Assembly: GCA_973895155.1 (NCBI GenBank)
Contig: OZ316898.1
Coordinates: 17,050,001-17,114,000, forward strand
DNA: 64,000 nt
Direction: 5' to 3'
Source: Marsupella aquatica
Lineage: Eukaryota; Marchantiophyta
In this document: positions 33,484-46,486 of the stretch, in pieces
Layout: each line of letters opens with the position of its first letter
How positions within the stretch are numbered: position 1 is the stretch's first letter
Translations under genes and position numbers: made by a program
Notes under the pieces: generated by a model
What the model saw: the letters and a program-made list of their open reading frames with translations, nothing else
What the model was told of the DNA's origin: nothing
Databases searched by the model: none

Positions 33484-36400
33484 ATGGGAGAAGTGAGGCC
33501 CCACAGCAGCAGCATGGGGGCTCTCAGGGAGCTGAGCAGTTTACTGGCAGCGAACGCAGAGCTGAGAGAAGAAAAAGTGCCAATGTTGGCAAGTCTCTGT
33601 CCCTCTCCGGAGGTGTTGAAGCAGAGCATAAGCAGTCCCAAAATCACAGGAAGGAACTTGAATGGGGTCCTGGCAATCGCGCAATTTCTGGCCCAATCGG
33701 ATGGCGACAGTCAGCATCGAGAGCAGCTGTTTGCGATCGTTTTAGATTTCATACGGTCAATCCCCAGTTTTGCGAAAGGCACCTTTTGGCCCTCGTCCTT
33801 CGGCCCAGAAGCTGCAAAAGAATTTTTCCCAGAATTGCTGGGCTATGTGGCGAGAATTGCTACCTTAGACTCGGGACTTTCCCTCGAGGTTAGTGCTACC
33901 ATTGCGGAGCTGTTTCGAAGAATAAGCGCTGGGGGTTTAGGGAACGTAGAAAATCTGCTGGCTAACTCAAACGGAGTCAAGGCTTTCTTCTCAGCTTTGG
34001 GGTTGAATTGTCCCTTTCTACATTTGCAGGATGCTGAGCAAGTAATTCTCTGTTTGGCGGAACATTGGATCCAGGCTTCTTTTCTGGACTTTGGGGGCCA
34101 GGAAAAGGGTAACTGTGACGGAGGAGTAGCTGCATCACCATCGTCTTCCAGTACGTCAGGAGCAGGTTCATCTCCTTTGCTGAGAAGTCAGCAGCAGGGC
34201 ACAACTTCCACTAATGGAAAACAACGCAATTCTTTTAGGGATGTGAAGGCAATGAAGGAAGCAGAGGTTGTTGAAATTCAGAAAGGAAAAGTGGAGAGTT
34301 TGAAATTCAGTTTTGCGAGCCCTGACTCCACTGCTTACTCCAGTAGTCCAGAATTCTCCCCATTCTCAACTCCTGCGGAGATGAGTGGAGAGCTGACTCC
34401 ACTGTCGAAATCTGGCCAGCTGACAGACACCCGTGTAGCAGAAGACGCTATTTTTGATCAATTGCAATCAATGCCCTCTTCGCATTCTACCTACCGGGGA
34501 ACACCGGGATTTAAGATGCATCAAATAAGGTTTCAAAAAGAATCGATCATTTCTCTCGAAAGACAAGAGATTGCCTATCGCTTGCTGGCGCGGATTCTGG
34601 AAAAGCCTGATTCAGGTAGTACTTTGAGAAATCTACATGTCCAGCAACTTAGGGTTTATGCCAGCAAGCAGCTCAGGAGTCTTCTTCCCATTCTTAAGGC
34701 AGGTTTTCTGGCATTTTCATCCTGGTCCTGGTTTCCAGCTCCATATCACTGCTTGCGGATTGCTCTTCTTGAAGAAATTAAGTGATTGCAGATATGTTGA
34801 TTTCGTGTGTCTGTTCCTACAATCTCTACAAGTTCAAGATTGTCTTATTGCTTCTGAGATGTTGTTGACCATCGTGTGTGTCGAAGGCTGAAAAAGAATC
34901 CTCGAACTGAAGTTGAAGTAGACAATTCCATTTTCCTAATGCAACTACTACAAAGTTTAGCATTGCTTAATTTGAAAGCTCTTTAAAACGAGTTTATTCG
35001 TGTTATGACAGATTCGTAAAAACGACTGGCCCAGTGATGTGGTAGACCTCAAAACTAAACTCAGCAAGATGATCCAGGTTTCTCAAGCAGCAACTATACT
35101 TCAGATCAAGTGCCTTCAGTCATTAGAGTCTGACCCAAAACTGTTGAAAGTTTCCCTTCGAGAGACGATTCCTCTCTTCATGGATGCTGCTGATGCTTGT
35201 AATTTATCCCCTTGGAGAAGGTCCAAGCCTTGCGAAGGTCTTTTTGATAGTTTGGTCACAGGGGTGGCGAAAGTTGCTGCAGTGAATTTGGGCCAATTGC
35301 AAAGAGTTCTTCTAAGATTCAAGACAATTGTGCGAATAGCTTGTGCACAAGTGAGATGCCATCCAGTCTTCGTTTGCGTTGTTCGTCGTTTTATCTCAAT
35401 ACTTTTATACTTTCATCTGATGTGTGGATTTTTTTTAAAGAAATGCCATCTTTCCTCAAAAGTCATAAACTCTTCTGCTTTGAACTTGGATCACGGGTAG
35501 GCAAATGCTTGGGGGACAACTCCGGGGCCTTTCTTTGAAAGTATCATCAAAGGAATCTGTACGTTGATTGACGCTGGATGGACATCAGAAAAGGGAGCGA
35601 TAGAGTCGTTCCTTCTTGCGTTGGCATCTTATGTCCGAGACAAGGAAAAGGTATCGCCTTTTTGTTTTGACTTTGTGAGGTATGTAGTCATGTCCAATCA
35701 TTTGTCAAACAATGGAGGTAAAATAGAAGATTCTGTCCAGAAGCATCAGAGGAACTGAGGTTTAATATTATTGCTACGATCAATACTTATGGTTGTCAGG
35801 TTGTGGGCATTGCTATTAGTGGCTTTTAGGGTTGGGACTCAGAACCTTAAAGCAACTCGAACATATGCTCTGACTTGGACAGTTGTTGGGTAATTGGTCA
35901 AGATGCATAACTGGCTGGCTCAAGCGTAAAAGATCAATCAAACTGTTTTCTCCCAGCAATGAACAATGTAATGTCTCCTGCGAATCTCACGACTTTGACG
36001 TATGTATAATTTTGGGCAGGAGGACAGAGCCAAAGCACACATACATGTAATGAAGTTAAATCTTGTCTCCTTTCTTGCCGACTTATCCTTGTCACTCGAC
36101 AAGTCTGACGTTGTGGAGCTCATATTACCCCTCTTCGTTGAGAGCCTAGAGGAGGGAGAGGCCTCTGTGCCAAACCTGTTGCGGCTGAAGGTTAGCAAAT
36201 CTTTGTAGTATACTGCTTGATGTGACCTTGCAGTAAAAATGTAGGTTCTAGCTGTGAGACTGCCAAGTGAAGCGTCTGGGCGTCAGATGGAGGACTGAGT
36301 TTTAGTTCTCTTCTTTGTGGCTTCGAATGTTGCAACTACTTGAAGCAGTGGGGCGGATGGCATGTTTGGGAAGTGAGAAATCTTACAGAGAGGTGGTTGT

Positions 36401-39400
36401 TTTATTGACAAGTTCTCTTCTTTTTGGCTTCGAATGTTGCAGCTACTTGAAGCAGTGGGGCGGATGGCATGTTTGGGAAGTGAGAAATCTTACAGAGAGG
36501 TGGTTGTTTTATTGACAAGAAGCTACCTCGACAAGCTTTCTATTGTTGTTATATCCAACCACAGTCGGACATTACCTGCAGAAGCTATTACAGAACGACA
36601 CGAGGTATAAACCTGATCCAGCATATATTTTCGTTTACTTACGAGATACAAAAATCATGGTTATACATCATAAGAGACGTGTTTTATGTATATGGTCTAA
36701 TGGAAACTGATGTTTTCCCCAATTTTTTCTGAGCTGGCTGTCACTTCACACAGAAATGGAAACACAGTTTACTTTGAATCTTCGTTAAGAACATTTTTCT
36801 TATCTGAGTGATTGCTTTGGTTCTTTGAAGACCTTGCCAGGTGCATTTCTGCAAATTGCTCGCGGACTCCGCCAAACTGCTTTGAGAGTTGATTATCGGC
36901 GACGTTTGTTGGCACTTTGTTCTGATGTGGGTCTGATTGCAGAGACCCAAAACGGCAGGTCTACAGAATTCTCCTTTCAGTCACCTTGTTCTTAGTGACG
37001 TTAGATATAGGTTGTCGATTTTTTCCAATTGTTGTGCCAGTTTTCTGTAGACGAGGCAATTTGTTTCTTTTACGAAAGCTCTCTCTTGAAGCAGTCCTAG
37101 GGAGGTTCGTTTTCTGTTGTGCTAAAGTTTTTATTCTTGGTTTGAATTCAGGTTTGGGGCTGACATGCTTGGGCCTCTCCTACCTTCCGTTGCTGAGATG
37201 TGTGTGGATTTTCATCCCACGGTGGAGGTGGAACCATCTTTGCTGAAGCAGTACCGTAATCTTTGGTTCTATATTTCTCTCTTTGGGCTGGCTCCTCCTC
37301 TGCCGAAAGGACAATTTTTAACATCCAAGTCTGGAAATCAGGGAGGAATATTGAGTCATCTTAGTTCAGGATTGAGCCAAGCAATAAGCGGGGGGCTTCC
37401 CTCAGGAGCGAGCTCGGGGTTGACTAGTGGCTCAATGCCACTTCTCACAAATGCCGGACCTTATGCGTGGAACCCACAGTGGGCAACAGCCGTTGAACAG
37501 ATAGCTGAAGGAACTCCTCCGCTGGTAAGCGTCAGAGCTTGGCCTTCTGACCTGGTCAAGGTCTTTTGAATGGATAGATTCAGCCCAGCAATAATCATAC
37601 AACAATTTGCGTGGCATGGATTTATTACTCCTCAAAGCCTGGATAATAGCAGGAATGCCTCCGCTTAAACTCTCCGCCTTTGGTGTCTGTCATTTGCATT
37701 CCAGGTTGTTGCGTCTCTGAAATGGCTAGAAGATGAATTGGAGCTGAGTGTTCTCCACAAACCAGGGAGTCGCAGGGGACATGGAAATGAGAAAGACGTG
37801 ACAGCCCAAAGAGCAGCTTTGTCAGCTGCACTAGGAGCTCGAGTAGACACCTCATCAATTTCAGGTAGTCAAGAGATTTCGGAACCGTGAAATGAGGCTT
37901 TCCCAAAGTTTTGGTGGATGATGACTGCTGAACCTTTTAGACTGAAGCCACTCATTTTGGGACTTGTTTTGTAAAGTTGAACCGAATTTATTTTGTAAGG
38001 ATCTTAAGGTGGAAATCAAGAACACCGATAATGGGATTGATGTGAAAGAAATCCCCCCGGAAAAATGTTCTGTGTGTTGAATGACACTGAGTTGGGATAG
38101 CCAAGTGACTACGTTGGGTCCATACTTAAGGAAGGTTTGAAAGCCATCTAAACTAATTGAGAAGATCGATATTGAGAGATACACTTCATTCGATGTAATT
38201 ATTTTGCTTTTAGATTGTCGTATAGATCAGGGGCTGTTGTCCATTTTGAAAGGTTTTCTTGGTATACTTGCCAGATTTTCTAAACAAAGAGTTTGCCTCT
38301 TTATTCTTTTAACATATCTTTGGTGTGATGGGCCGGACCAGGTGTGACTGCCACGTATCTTATGGCCGTTGCGTATTTGGAAGTGTTGCGGTTCAAAAGG
38401 TCTGGAGGTGTAATAAGTAGTCCTTTCAAGGCGGAGTATACAAGTGCCCTGTGTTTTGCCTTCAAGTATCTAGAGACTCCTAGTTTGTCAGCTTCGATTC
38501 AACAGTGCCTCGTGGCTATTGTCCACCAAGCCTTCAGCACTACCATGTTGTGGCTGGTCTGTCCCTCATTCATGCCACTATCTGGGATTCAAATGGTTTT
38601 ATTTATTCCTCTCTAAAAGCAAGTGGCCTTGGAAAAACACATTTATTTCCTCAATTCATTCAATTTTGTTTTGGTGCATAGGATTGATTATTACCAGTTT
38701 TTTCAAAGCTCTGGTAGCGGTGTTTCAGTGTCTGTCGGACGCATCGAAATGGGCCTGAGTCTTCTAAATCTTGCCATATCTTCTAAAGAAATTTGCACCC
38801 TGCTGCTCATTTCAGTAGACAGGTGACAAGTCAGATCTTCTCCGAACCTGTAGTCTTGACCCTAGCAATGTATATACCTGCAGGGAGACAGGGGTACAAT
38901 TACTGGGGATGAAGCTAAGCAGAGGGATGCTGTGATTACGGCTCATGCTTGCTTCTTAATAAGAACTGGGGCTCATCGGGAAGAGTCTATGCGAGAACTT
39001 GCGGATGGCATGCTCACTCGGCTGAGGAGCACCTTTCCTCAGGTATGAACCCTGCTTTGCAGCAACATCTCATGTATTTAAAGGAAAAGGTTTAGGTTTC
39101 CCTTTCAAAATCCTGCTCAGGGAACCTCGATTTGGTGTTTTACAGGTGCTTTGGAATTCCAATTGTTTAGAGGCCTTACTGTCCTTGGTAGCGGAAAGTC
39201 CTTCTCCGGCACAACTTCCTGATGCTGGAGCACACGCTTTACGGTCAATTTCACATCAAAAAGTTCGTGATTGGATATCTCAGGCACTGTCACTAGTGCC
39301 TTGTACCATGCAAGGTCTTCTCCAGGTAACATTGACTTTCTGACATTTGCAGTACGTAGCGTCTTCCTTCAAAGTGACAAGCATCCCTATTAGCTGCCAG

Positions 39401-42400
39401 ATGGAGGAGCTCCCTGTCGCGAATTCAAAAGTATTGAATTTCTCATCCATGCTTTAACACTAGCATTATATATTACTTTTGGTACATATGAGACGTCTGC
39501 TTTTACACCCTCGCCTGGCCACTTGGACCCTTTTCTGGGGTCCTTGGAAAGCAGGTGAAATTTGTGTTTGAAGATTTACACGCTAATGGTTTGTTGTCAT
39601 TCCTTAGGAACAACTGAGGAGATTGAATAGATGGCAATCTGCGACAAGTGACCTGCTCTCTGTACTATCTGAATTACGTGTGGTAGTAGCATCATCAAAT
39701 GAGAACTTTGGCATGGCTTGCATCCCTGCTGTGACGGAAGCTGCAGCTGCAGCTGCAGGAGTTGATCCCCAGCTGGCACAAACTGGTAGTATGGAGGTGC
39801 TCTCAACTGGGATCATCAGCGCAAATATGAAGTCCAATTATTCGGGAGAAATTGTTGGCATGAAAAAATTGTATGTTGGCATGGGGGGCTTGACAATCAG
39901 CAGCCCTTACATGCAGGCTGGGATTGGGGCAAGAAGAAGAATGAACTTCAACGAATCAGCTGAGAGAGACGAACAGCATAATGTAGTCAACAGCCCTATG
40001 CAAGATAAAGACCTTGGATTGAATGAAATGTTAACAGTTAGGTTTGTCCAGCAGCTTCAGCAGTTTGTTGTGGCGGCTGAAAAAGGGCTCGTTATAGACT
40101 CAGTTCTGTTCCGCGAAACTTGCTTAAGGAGCGCTGCCCTTCTTCTTTCAGATATGGTCTGCACTGAACTCTTTGGTCACTCCATATTCGTACTGCCTGT
40201 CCTTGATTTGAATGGCTGAGCCTCAAGTGAATGTCGAGCGAGACTTAGCGTTTTATTCTTAGGCTTTTGCTAGCTCATGACTGGTTGCTGTCTATTTTGA
40301 TTTTGCAGGGGGATTCTAAGGAAATGTCAGAGGGGTCATCTCATCTCTTACGTCTTCTTTGTTGGTGCCCATCTCATATTTTCACACTTGAAGCGATGGA
40401 GACAGGATTGTTTGTCTGGACATGGATTTTATCAGCTGCTCCACAAATGGATTCACGGGTGCTAGCAGAACTAGTGGATGCATGGCTGTGGACGGTAGAT
40501 TCCAAGAAGGGTCTCTTTGCCTCAGGCGTAACCTTTTCTGGCCCTGCAGCAAGGCTGCGGCCTCAACTAACGCCTGGGGTGCCTGAGCCTGATCCACACC
40601 CTGATCCTGTGGTTGGCATCAAGGCTCATCGGCTTTGGCTTGGATTCTTTCTCGACCGTTATGAGGTGTGCATTTCTCGTACGTAGAAGCCATTTGTTGA
40701 TGATACGAGAGGAACCCTTTTTTGTTTCCTGCAAACAAGTCACGTCGAAGTACGTGTCTCCATGCATTCCACGTTTCTGTAGTCACTTGAAAGAGTGTGA
40801 AATACATGTGATCCAAAGAATTTTTAGCTGTAAATAATGGTGGATATGCTTGAAAATATTCATGGTACTGAAGTGCAACCAAGATGACGGCTCTCTTTTT
40901 GTGTTCACAATGATATACCTGTTCGCTATGTTTTTGTTGTGTCATTTCGGTTTGTTGACTAAAGCTTTGGGAAATGCAGGCAGTCAGACATGGCTCCAGT
41001 GACCAATTGCTTTTATTCAGTCGCTTGTTACAAGGCTCTATTTGTAGACCGAGCCGATTTTCTTCACATCCTGTCGCTTCTGGCTCTTTCTTCACACTCA
41101 TGCTATTTGGCTTGAAGTTGAAATCATCCCAAAGCCCTTTGTTCGGCAAGGGTGGCGAATATCTATTGGAAGATTCGGTTTACAGGTACTGTATTGGTCG
41201 TTACAAGCTGTTATTTTTCCACTCTCTCTACTGTATGCGGAAAGGCTAGTTTGCAACACCGATGATCTGACCTTGTGGGGATTAAGATTTAACATGATGT
41301 TGTTTTGCAGGGCTGGGTTGAGTTGGTTTGCAGGCCAGCCTGGTTGGTATGACTCCAATATGGAAGGTGTTGCTCAGGCAGAAGCAAATTCTGTTTCACG
41401 CTTCGTGCACCACTTGACCCATGATCACATCGATGTTACATCAAAAGAATCGGCGAGCAAACGCAGCCAGTCTAATGGGCTACTGCATTCAAATTCTAGT
41501 AGGAAGGTGATTTCCTTTGCTGTGCAGACATGCTATGTCGTATCCCTCCGATGCATGCCTGTGTTCTGTGGGTCCTGTTGTCGATGGTTAGATATGCCAA
41601 CAACTGGGTAAGGGGCCTTGGGTGGAGATTCATCCGTTGTCTTTGTTCTCGTGTAAACACTTCTACACTTGGACGTTGACACCGTAGGACGGGACATTCA
41701 AATGGATTGGAACATTTCAAGAGAATAGCACCAGTTATCCTCCCATTCGGTATCATTCAGTGACCCATCTGCTAACTATTTAACTGTTTGTCAGCTCTTC
41801 CTGAAAGTCAGACACGACTCCGGTCGAGACAAGCGAAAGCAGCTACTTTTGATGCTTTGCCAATCTGAAGTGGACAGATTGGAGACTTGGGCTAACCCTT
41901 TGAAGTAAGTTTCTCGAGACTTAATTTGACCGAAGGGTGCTTTATGTACAGCATGTTCTTTGCGAAATTGAATTTTGCTTTGGCTCTAGAGGTGTTAAGC
42001 GTCTCTTCCAGATCCTTATCTCTAGGACAGGAGATTGGTGCATGCCAAAGTCTTTCGAGCAGCCTGGTGCAGAATGAATGCTAGATTCGAGATCCAGCGT
42101 GTCTTTGACAAAGATGGCAAATATCCCCTTTACTTCAGGGAGAGCTTACCCCGGTGGCGAGTTGGTGGAGACCAATGGGTTGAATACGTGCAGACAGCAT
42201 GGTCAACGGACCCTCGCATTGCAATGGGTCTGGTAGCAAGGTTTCCTGGGGTGACTACACTTAGGGCCGAAGTTTCTGCACTTGTGCAGGTCTGTTTGGG
42301 GATTGCCGTCTATGAAACCCTCTCGTATCGGTCTAATTTATCGTAGTATGGAGTTGATCTGCACATGTTTACAATTTTGAATTCATGTATGAGCAACAGG

Positions 42401-45400
42401 GGCCTCACAGCCTGTAGATTTTGCAATAACTCTGTCGTCACATCTGTCAGGGCCCGTCGATACAATAGTTCATTACCATTTATACTCGTCTAGTATTTTT
42501 CGCCCACCCTGCTCAGAGATCCTACTTCATTGAAGGATAGGTTTTGAACTGTGAGTGGCTAGGCTTTTTTAGGACAAAGCCAGTACTAATGCAAGCAAAG
42601 ATCTTGTGAGTGGTATTTCAATCGCTAAAGGATTTGTTTACAATTTTCCTGATACTTTTCCAATTGTGCAGAGCAATATACAGGACTTGTTTGACATTCC
42701 TGAGGCTGTACCTTATATCGTCACGCCGAAGGCTGTGGAAGAAGATTCCATTGTCTTACAGAAGCTCCCCTATTGGGCTCCATGCTCCATTATCACCGCC
42801 CTTGAGTTTTTGACTCCTCCATACAAAGGGCATCACCGGGTTCTTGCCTACGTGCTTCGAGTATTGGAAACATATCCCCCCGAGAGGGTCACCTTCTTCA
42901 TGCCACAACTGGTGCAATCTCTCAGATATGACCAAGCAGTAAGTCCACTCCTGCTAAGCCCAATTTAGTCAAGTCGTTAAGCAGTTCGTTACCGATGGCA
43001 GGGATTGATCTGGTGAATTTGTTAATAATTTATTCTGGGGCACAGTGTAAATCCTTGTTCCTCGAACCTCGTACCTCGTCTGTCAATCTGAGAAGTGGTC
43101 AGACAATCCTCACCATATAGTTGCCAGAGGCCATGAAGTAAACGCTTATTGTTTTCCTGTGGTGTTGTCGACATTATATCACTGCAGGCAGGCCGGTGCC
43201 ACGGCTTCTCCAGACAGCTTCCTATATCTGTCCTGTATCTGAGGAAGAAGCCTGTCTTTCTGAAATTCAAATAAATATTCTCTCTCGGGATTTCCCCCAA
43301 CTAGCTTAGCAGTTCCTAAAGACACCAAAAGTGAAGGGTTTGTTTCTTCGGTCAACTCTATAATTTGCGTGCTTGCATAATTTTGCAGGGGCTTGTGGAG
43401 GGCTATTTAATGGCAGCGGTACAGCTAAGCAGCCTCTTTGCCCACATTTTAATCTGGCAGTTACAGGTAACTTTCTGCCCAGTATATGTGTTCTATGGCT
43501 GTCTTCTGAACAGGACTTTGTTGAATCCTGAGGATTTAAAATTTCAAGTTGATTTGCATTTGGACAGGGGGAGGAACCGCCATCTTCTGAGGATAAGGAG
43601 ACAGAAAAGGAGTCTACGGCTGCTAAGGTACTCCATAACAGCGAAGAGCACTATCTGTGGACTGTTCACATTTTTGCCAGAAGATGTTTATATATAGGAT
43701 CTAGATTTTCATCTACTGCAATGTGAATCCTTTTTATGGAATCTGACGAAAGATTAGTCTTGTAAGAACTGTCTTTTGGATCTCCTTGTAGGATTCTATG
43801 CTAGAGCAATTATGTACAGCTGTCTCGTAGGGACATAGGGTTGCTGGTTAACGATGATTTTAGAGTCATGACCGCCTGCTGTTGCTGTATTGAAAGTCTG
43901 GTTAGCAGGAACAGTGCCTCAGTTACCAACAACAATGGCATGTACTTATTTAAGGTTTTCTTTCTTTGCCAGAATAATCTATATGACATTGTGCCCCGAG
44001 TGAAGCAACGCATTATTGACAGCTTTACACCGGAGGCGTATGAACAATTTGAAAAAGAGTTTCGTTTCTTTGATAAAGTTACCTCCATCTCTGGTGTTCT
44101 TTATCCCTTACCAAAGGATGAGCGGCGGGCTGGTATTCGAAGGTAATTTCGAAATACTTGCAAAGAAGTACTTGCTAGTTCTGAAAATTTCTAGCTTTGG
44201 AATAATTATTTTGAGGCAGTCCCAGGGGTCCATCATACCCCAAGCGTGGGTCATTTTCGTATCTGAATATGCTATTTTTCAGGGAATTGGAAAAAATTGA
44301 CGTTGAAGGAGATCAGATATATTTGCCAACGGCTCCAGGCAAACTTGTCAGGGGTATTAAAGTGGATAGTGGGATTCCTCTGCAATCAGCTGCCAAAGTT
44401 CCAATCATGATCTCATTTGAAGTTGTAGAAAAGGATGGTGATCCTCTCGACATCAAGAGTCAGGCTTGTATATTCAAGGTATGGCAGATACTTTACGTGT
44501 TCCCTATTCAATAGAATTTTCAATGATGCCAACAAGCTAAATCACGATGAATTCAAACGTGTCTCTATCAGATCCTTCGTCTTCGTAAAGCTCTGGCCTC
44601 CTCCCATGCTGGAAGTAGAAGATAAGAGAGGATATCGAGATAGAATAGAAGGTTAAGGTACTGATGAGGCTTCATGACATTAACCACGAGGTTCACCAGT
44701 AAAGACCTCCGCTGAAGATTCGCTGTTCGTCAGTAATCGATGTCTAATTGGTTATTTGATGTTTCTTCTTAGCTTGGAATTTTATTGAAATGAGTGTAGG
44801 AGCTGAGATTTTTATTTGAGCTAGTTAAGATTGAAGAAAGCATTTCGTGATGTTGTTGAAGCAAAATACAGTCACTGAGGTTTGAGAGTGACATCCACAG
44901 GTTGGAGATGATTGTCGTCAAGACGTACTAGCCCTACAGGTCATCGCACTCTTGAGAGACATTTTTCAAGCAGTGGGTTTGAAGCTTTATCTCTTCCCAT
45001 ACGGAGTTCTTCCGACTGGTTATGGCAGAGGCATAATTGAGGTACCTTTTCCTTCAACTAACAAGACCATGATCTGGACTAGTTGCTTTAACGTTGAGAC
45101 TGCAGTATGGACTGAGCGTGACATACATGTTCCTCCCTACCGCAAACTCAAATTCGACCGATGACTCTTTAGTGACTACGTTGAGATTTACACGCACCAT
45201 TAACTATTGAGCTGAATGCTTTTTCATTTTCCTTCCATATGTCCTCCATCTGTGTCGTTGATGCTATATTACCGAAGAACGTTTTGGGTGCCTGAGGTTT
45301 TCTCCGTCGAACTAGTAGGATAATTTGGTCTGGTATTTTCGTGGACAGGTGGTACCAAACACTCGCAGCCGCAATCAGATGGGAGAAGTTACAGACGGTG

Positions 45401-46486
45401 GGTTATACGAGATTTTCCAACAGGAGTACGGACCCGTGGGCTCATCATCGTTTGAAAGAGCCAGGGACAATTTTATTATTAGCAGTGCCGGCTATGCTGT
45501 TGCCAGCCTTCTGCTACAACCCAAGGACCGGCACAATGGAAATCTTCTTTTTGACAGGTCTTAAAAATTTCTCTTATTTTCTGAGAATTTTGCAGGTTTT
45601 GTTGTGTCATAGTTCAAGCTTCAAACGATACGGGTTCTGCAAAGCTGCTAAGCCTTCATAAGGGTCTTAATGTATCAGTATAAAATACCAATAGTATATA
45701 GTATGGTGAGAGCCAGTATTAAACTCCATGGTTGTCTTAGGAGGCACTCAAAGGTGAAAATGCTGGAGCAGGATGCGAGATGATATGCTGATCAAGGCGC
45801 AAATGTGTAGTTGGGAGGCAATTAAATATTTAAGTGTCCTGCCTTATCGCACCTAATCTGCTTATAAGCTGATGATTGGGCTGCTGATACACTGTGCAGT
45901 TCAGGGAGACTTGTCCATATTGATTTTGGCTTTATCTTGGAGACATCGCCGGGAGGCAATATGCGCTTCGAAAGTGCGCAGTTTAAGCTCAGCCATGAGA
46001 TGACACAACTGTTAGATCCTTCAGGCTCAATGAAGAGTGAGCAATGGCACCGATTTGTCAGGTGCTGTACCGTTGAGATGCTATCTTGGAAGCAAAGAAT
46101 CCTTATCAAGTACATTTTGTCGTTCCAATATACTACCACCGTTTCTATCAAGTCTTGTGTCCAGAATTTACTTTTATGCTTATTTGCATCAATTGACGAT
46201 TCTTCTTGTTTATGTTATACCCTTCAGCTTGTCTGTGAAGGGGTACTTATCTGCAAGAGACCATATGGAGGACATCGTTCGGACTGTTTTATTAATGGTG
46301 GACAGTGGACTTCCGTGCTTTGGTCGGGGTGATCCAATTGGGAACCTGCGAAAACGATTTCATCCAGAGATGACTGAAAGAGAGGCAGCAAACTTCATGA
46401 TTAAGACTTGTAACGATGCATACAACAAATGGAGTACAGCTGGTTATGATCTGATTCAATATCTTCAGCAAGGCATTGAAATGTAA
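33484..46486 (+). CDS. PI4KA1: Phosphatidylinositol 4-kinase alpha (26 exons)
   Basis: Type III PI 4-kinase alpha makes PI4P at the plasma membrane, in a complex with NPG/TTC7-, HYC- and EFOP-type partners. Exons: 33484-34698, 35012-35350, 35501-35650, 36020-36190, 36443-36604, 36831-36958, 37152-37524, 37705-37864, 38342-38556, 38884-39042, 39146-39325, 39608-40156, 40309-40665, 40980-41185, 41311-41506, 41795-41904, 42031-42289, 42672-42938, 43389-43466, 43568-43627, 43973-44142, 44283-44478, 44901-45041, 45349-45557, 45900-46061, 46228-46486. They sum to 6,471 nt, 2,156 aa plus TAA, slightly longer than flowering-plant versions (about 2,030). The N-terminal half is the long alpha-solenoid; the PIK helical region follows ([12 protein letters not shown]). 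The kinase domain shows [20 protein letters not shown], Lys1900 in [10 protein letters not shown], the catalytic loop DRHNGN (2007-2012) and DFG (2025-2027), all intact. The frame opens earlier at TTG 33454, but ATG 33484 is the first Met. Intron 1 has a GC donor. Exon 5 is preceded by a dead partial duplicate. Confidence 0.96.
36305..36518 (+). repeat. 107-bp tandem duplication over exon 5 of PI4-kinase alpha
   Basis: Copy one 36305-36411 and copy two 36412-36518 differ at two bases as read. Each contains the end of intron 4 plus the first 76 bases of exon 5. Copy two has the acceptor 'ttgcag'; in copy one it is 'ttgcaa', so the duplicate exon start cannot be spliced in. Confidence 0.93.

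Noticed and set aside
36315-36515. 66-aa frame in PI4-kinase alpha
   Set aside because: It is the translation of the tandem-duplicated exon 5 start, in two frames, not a separate gene.
43022-43300. 92-aa minus frame in a PI4-kinase intron
   Set aside because: No recognisable retroelement or protein motif; treated as intron.
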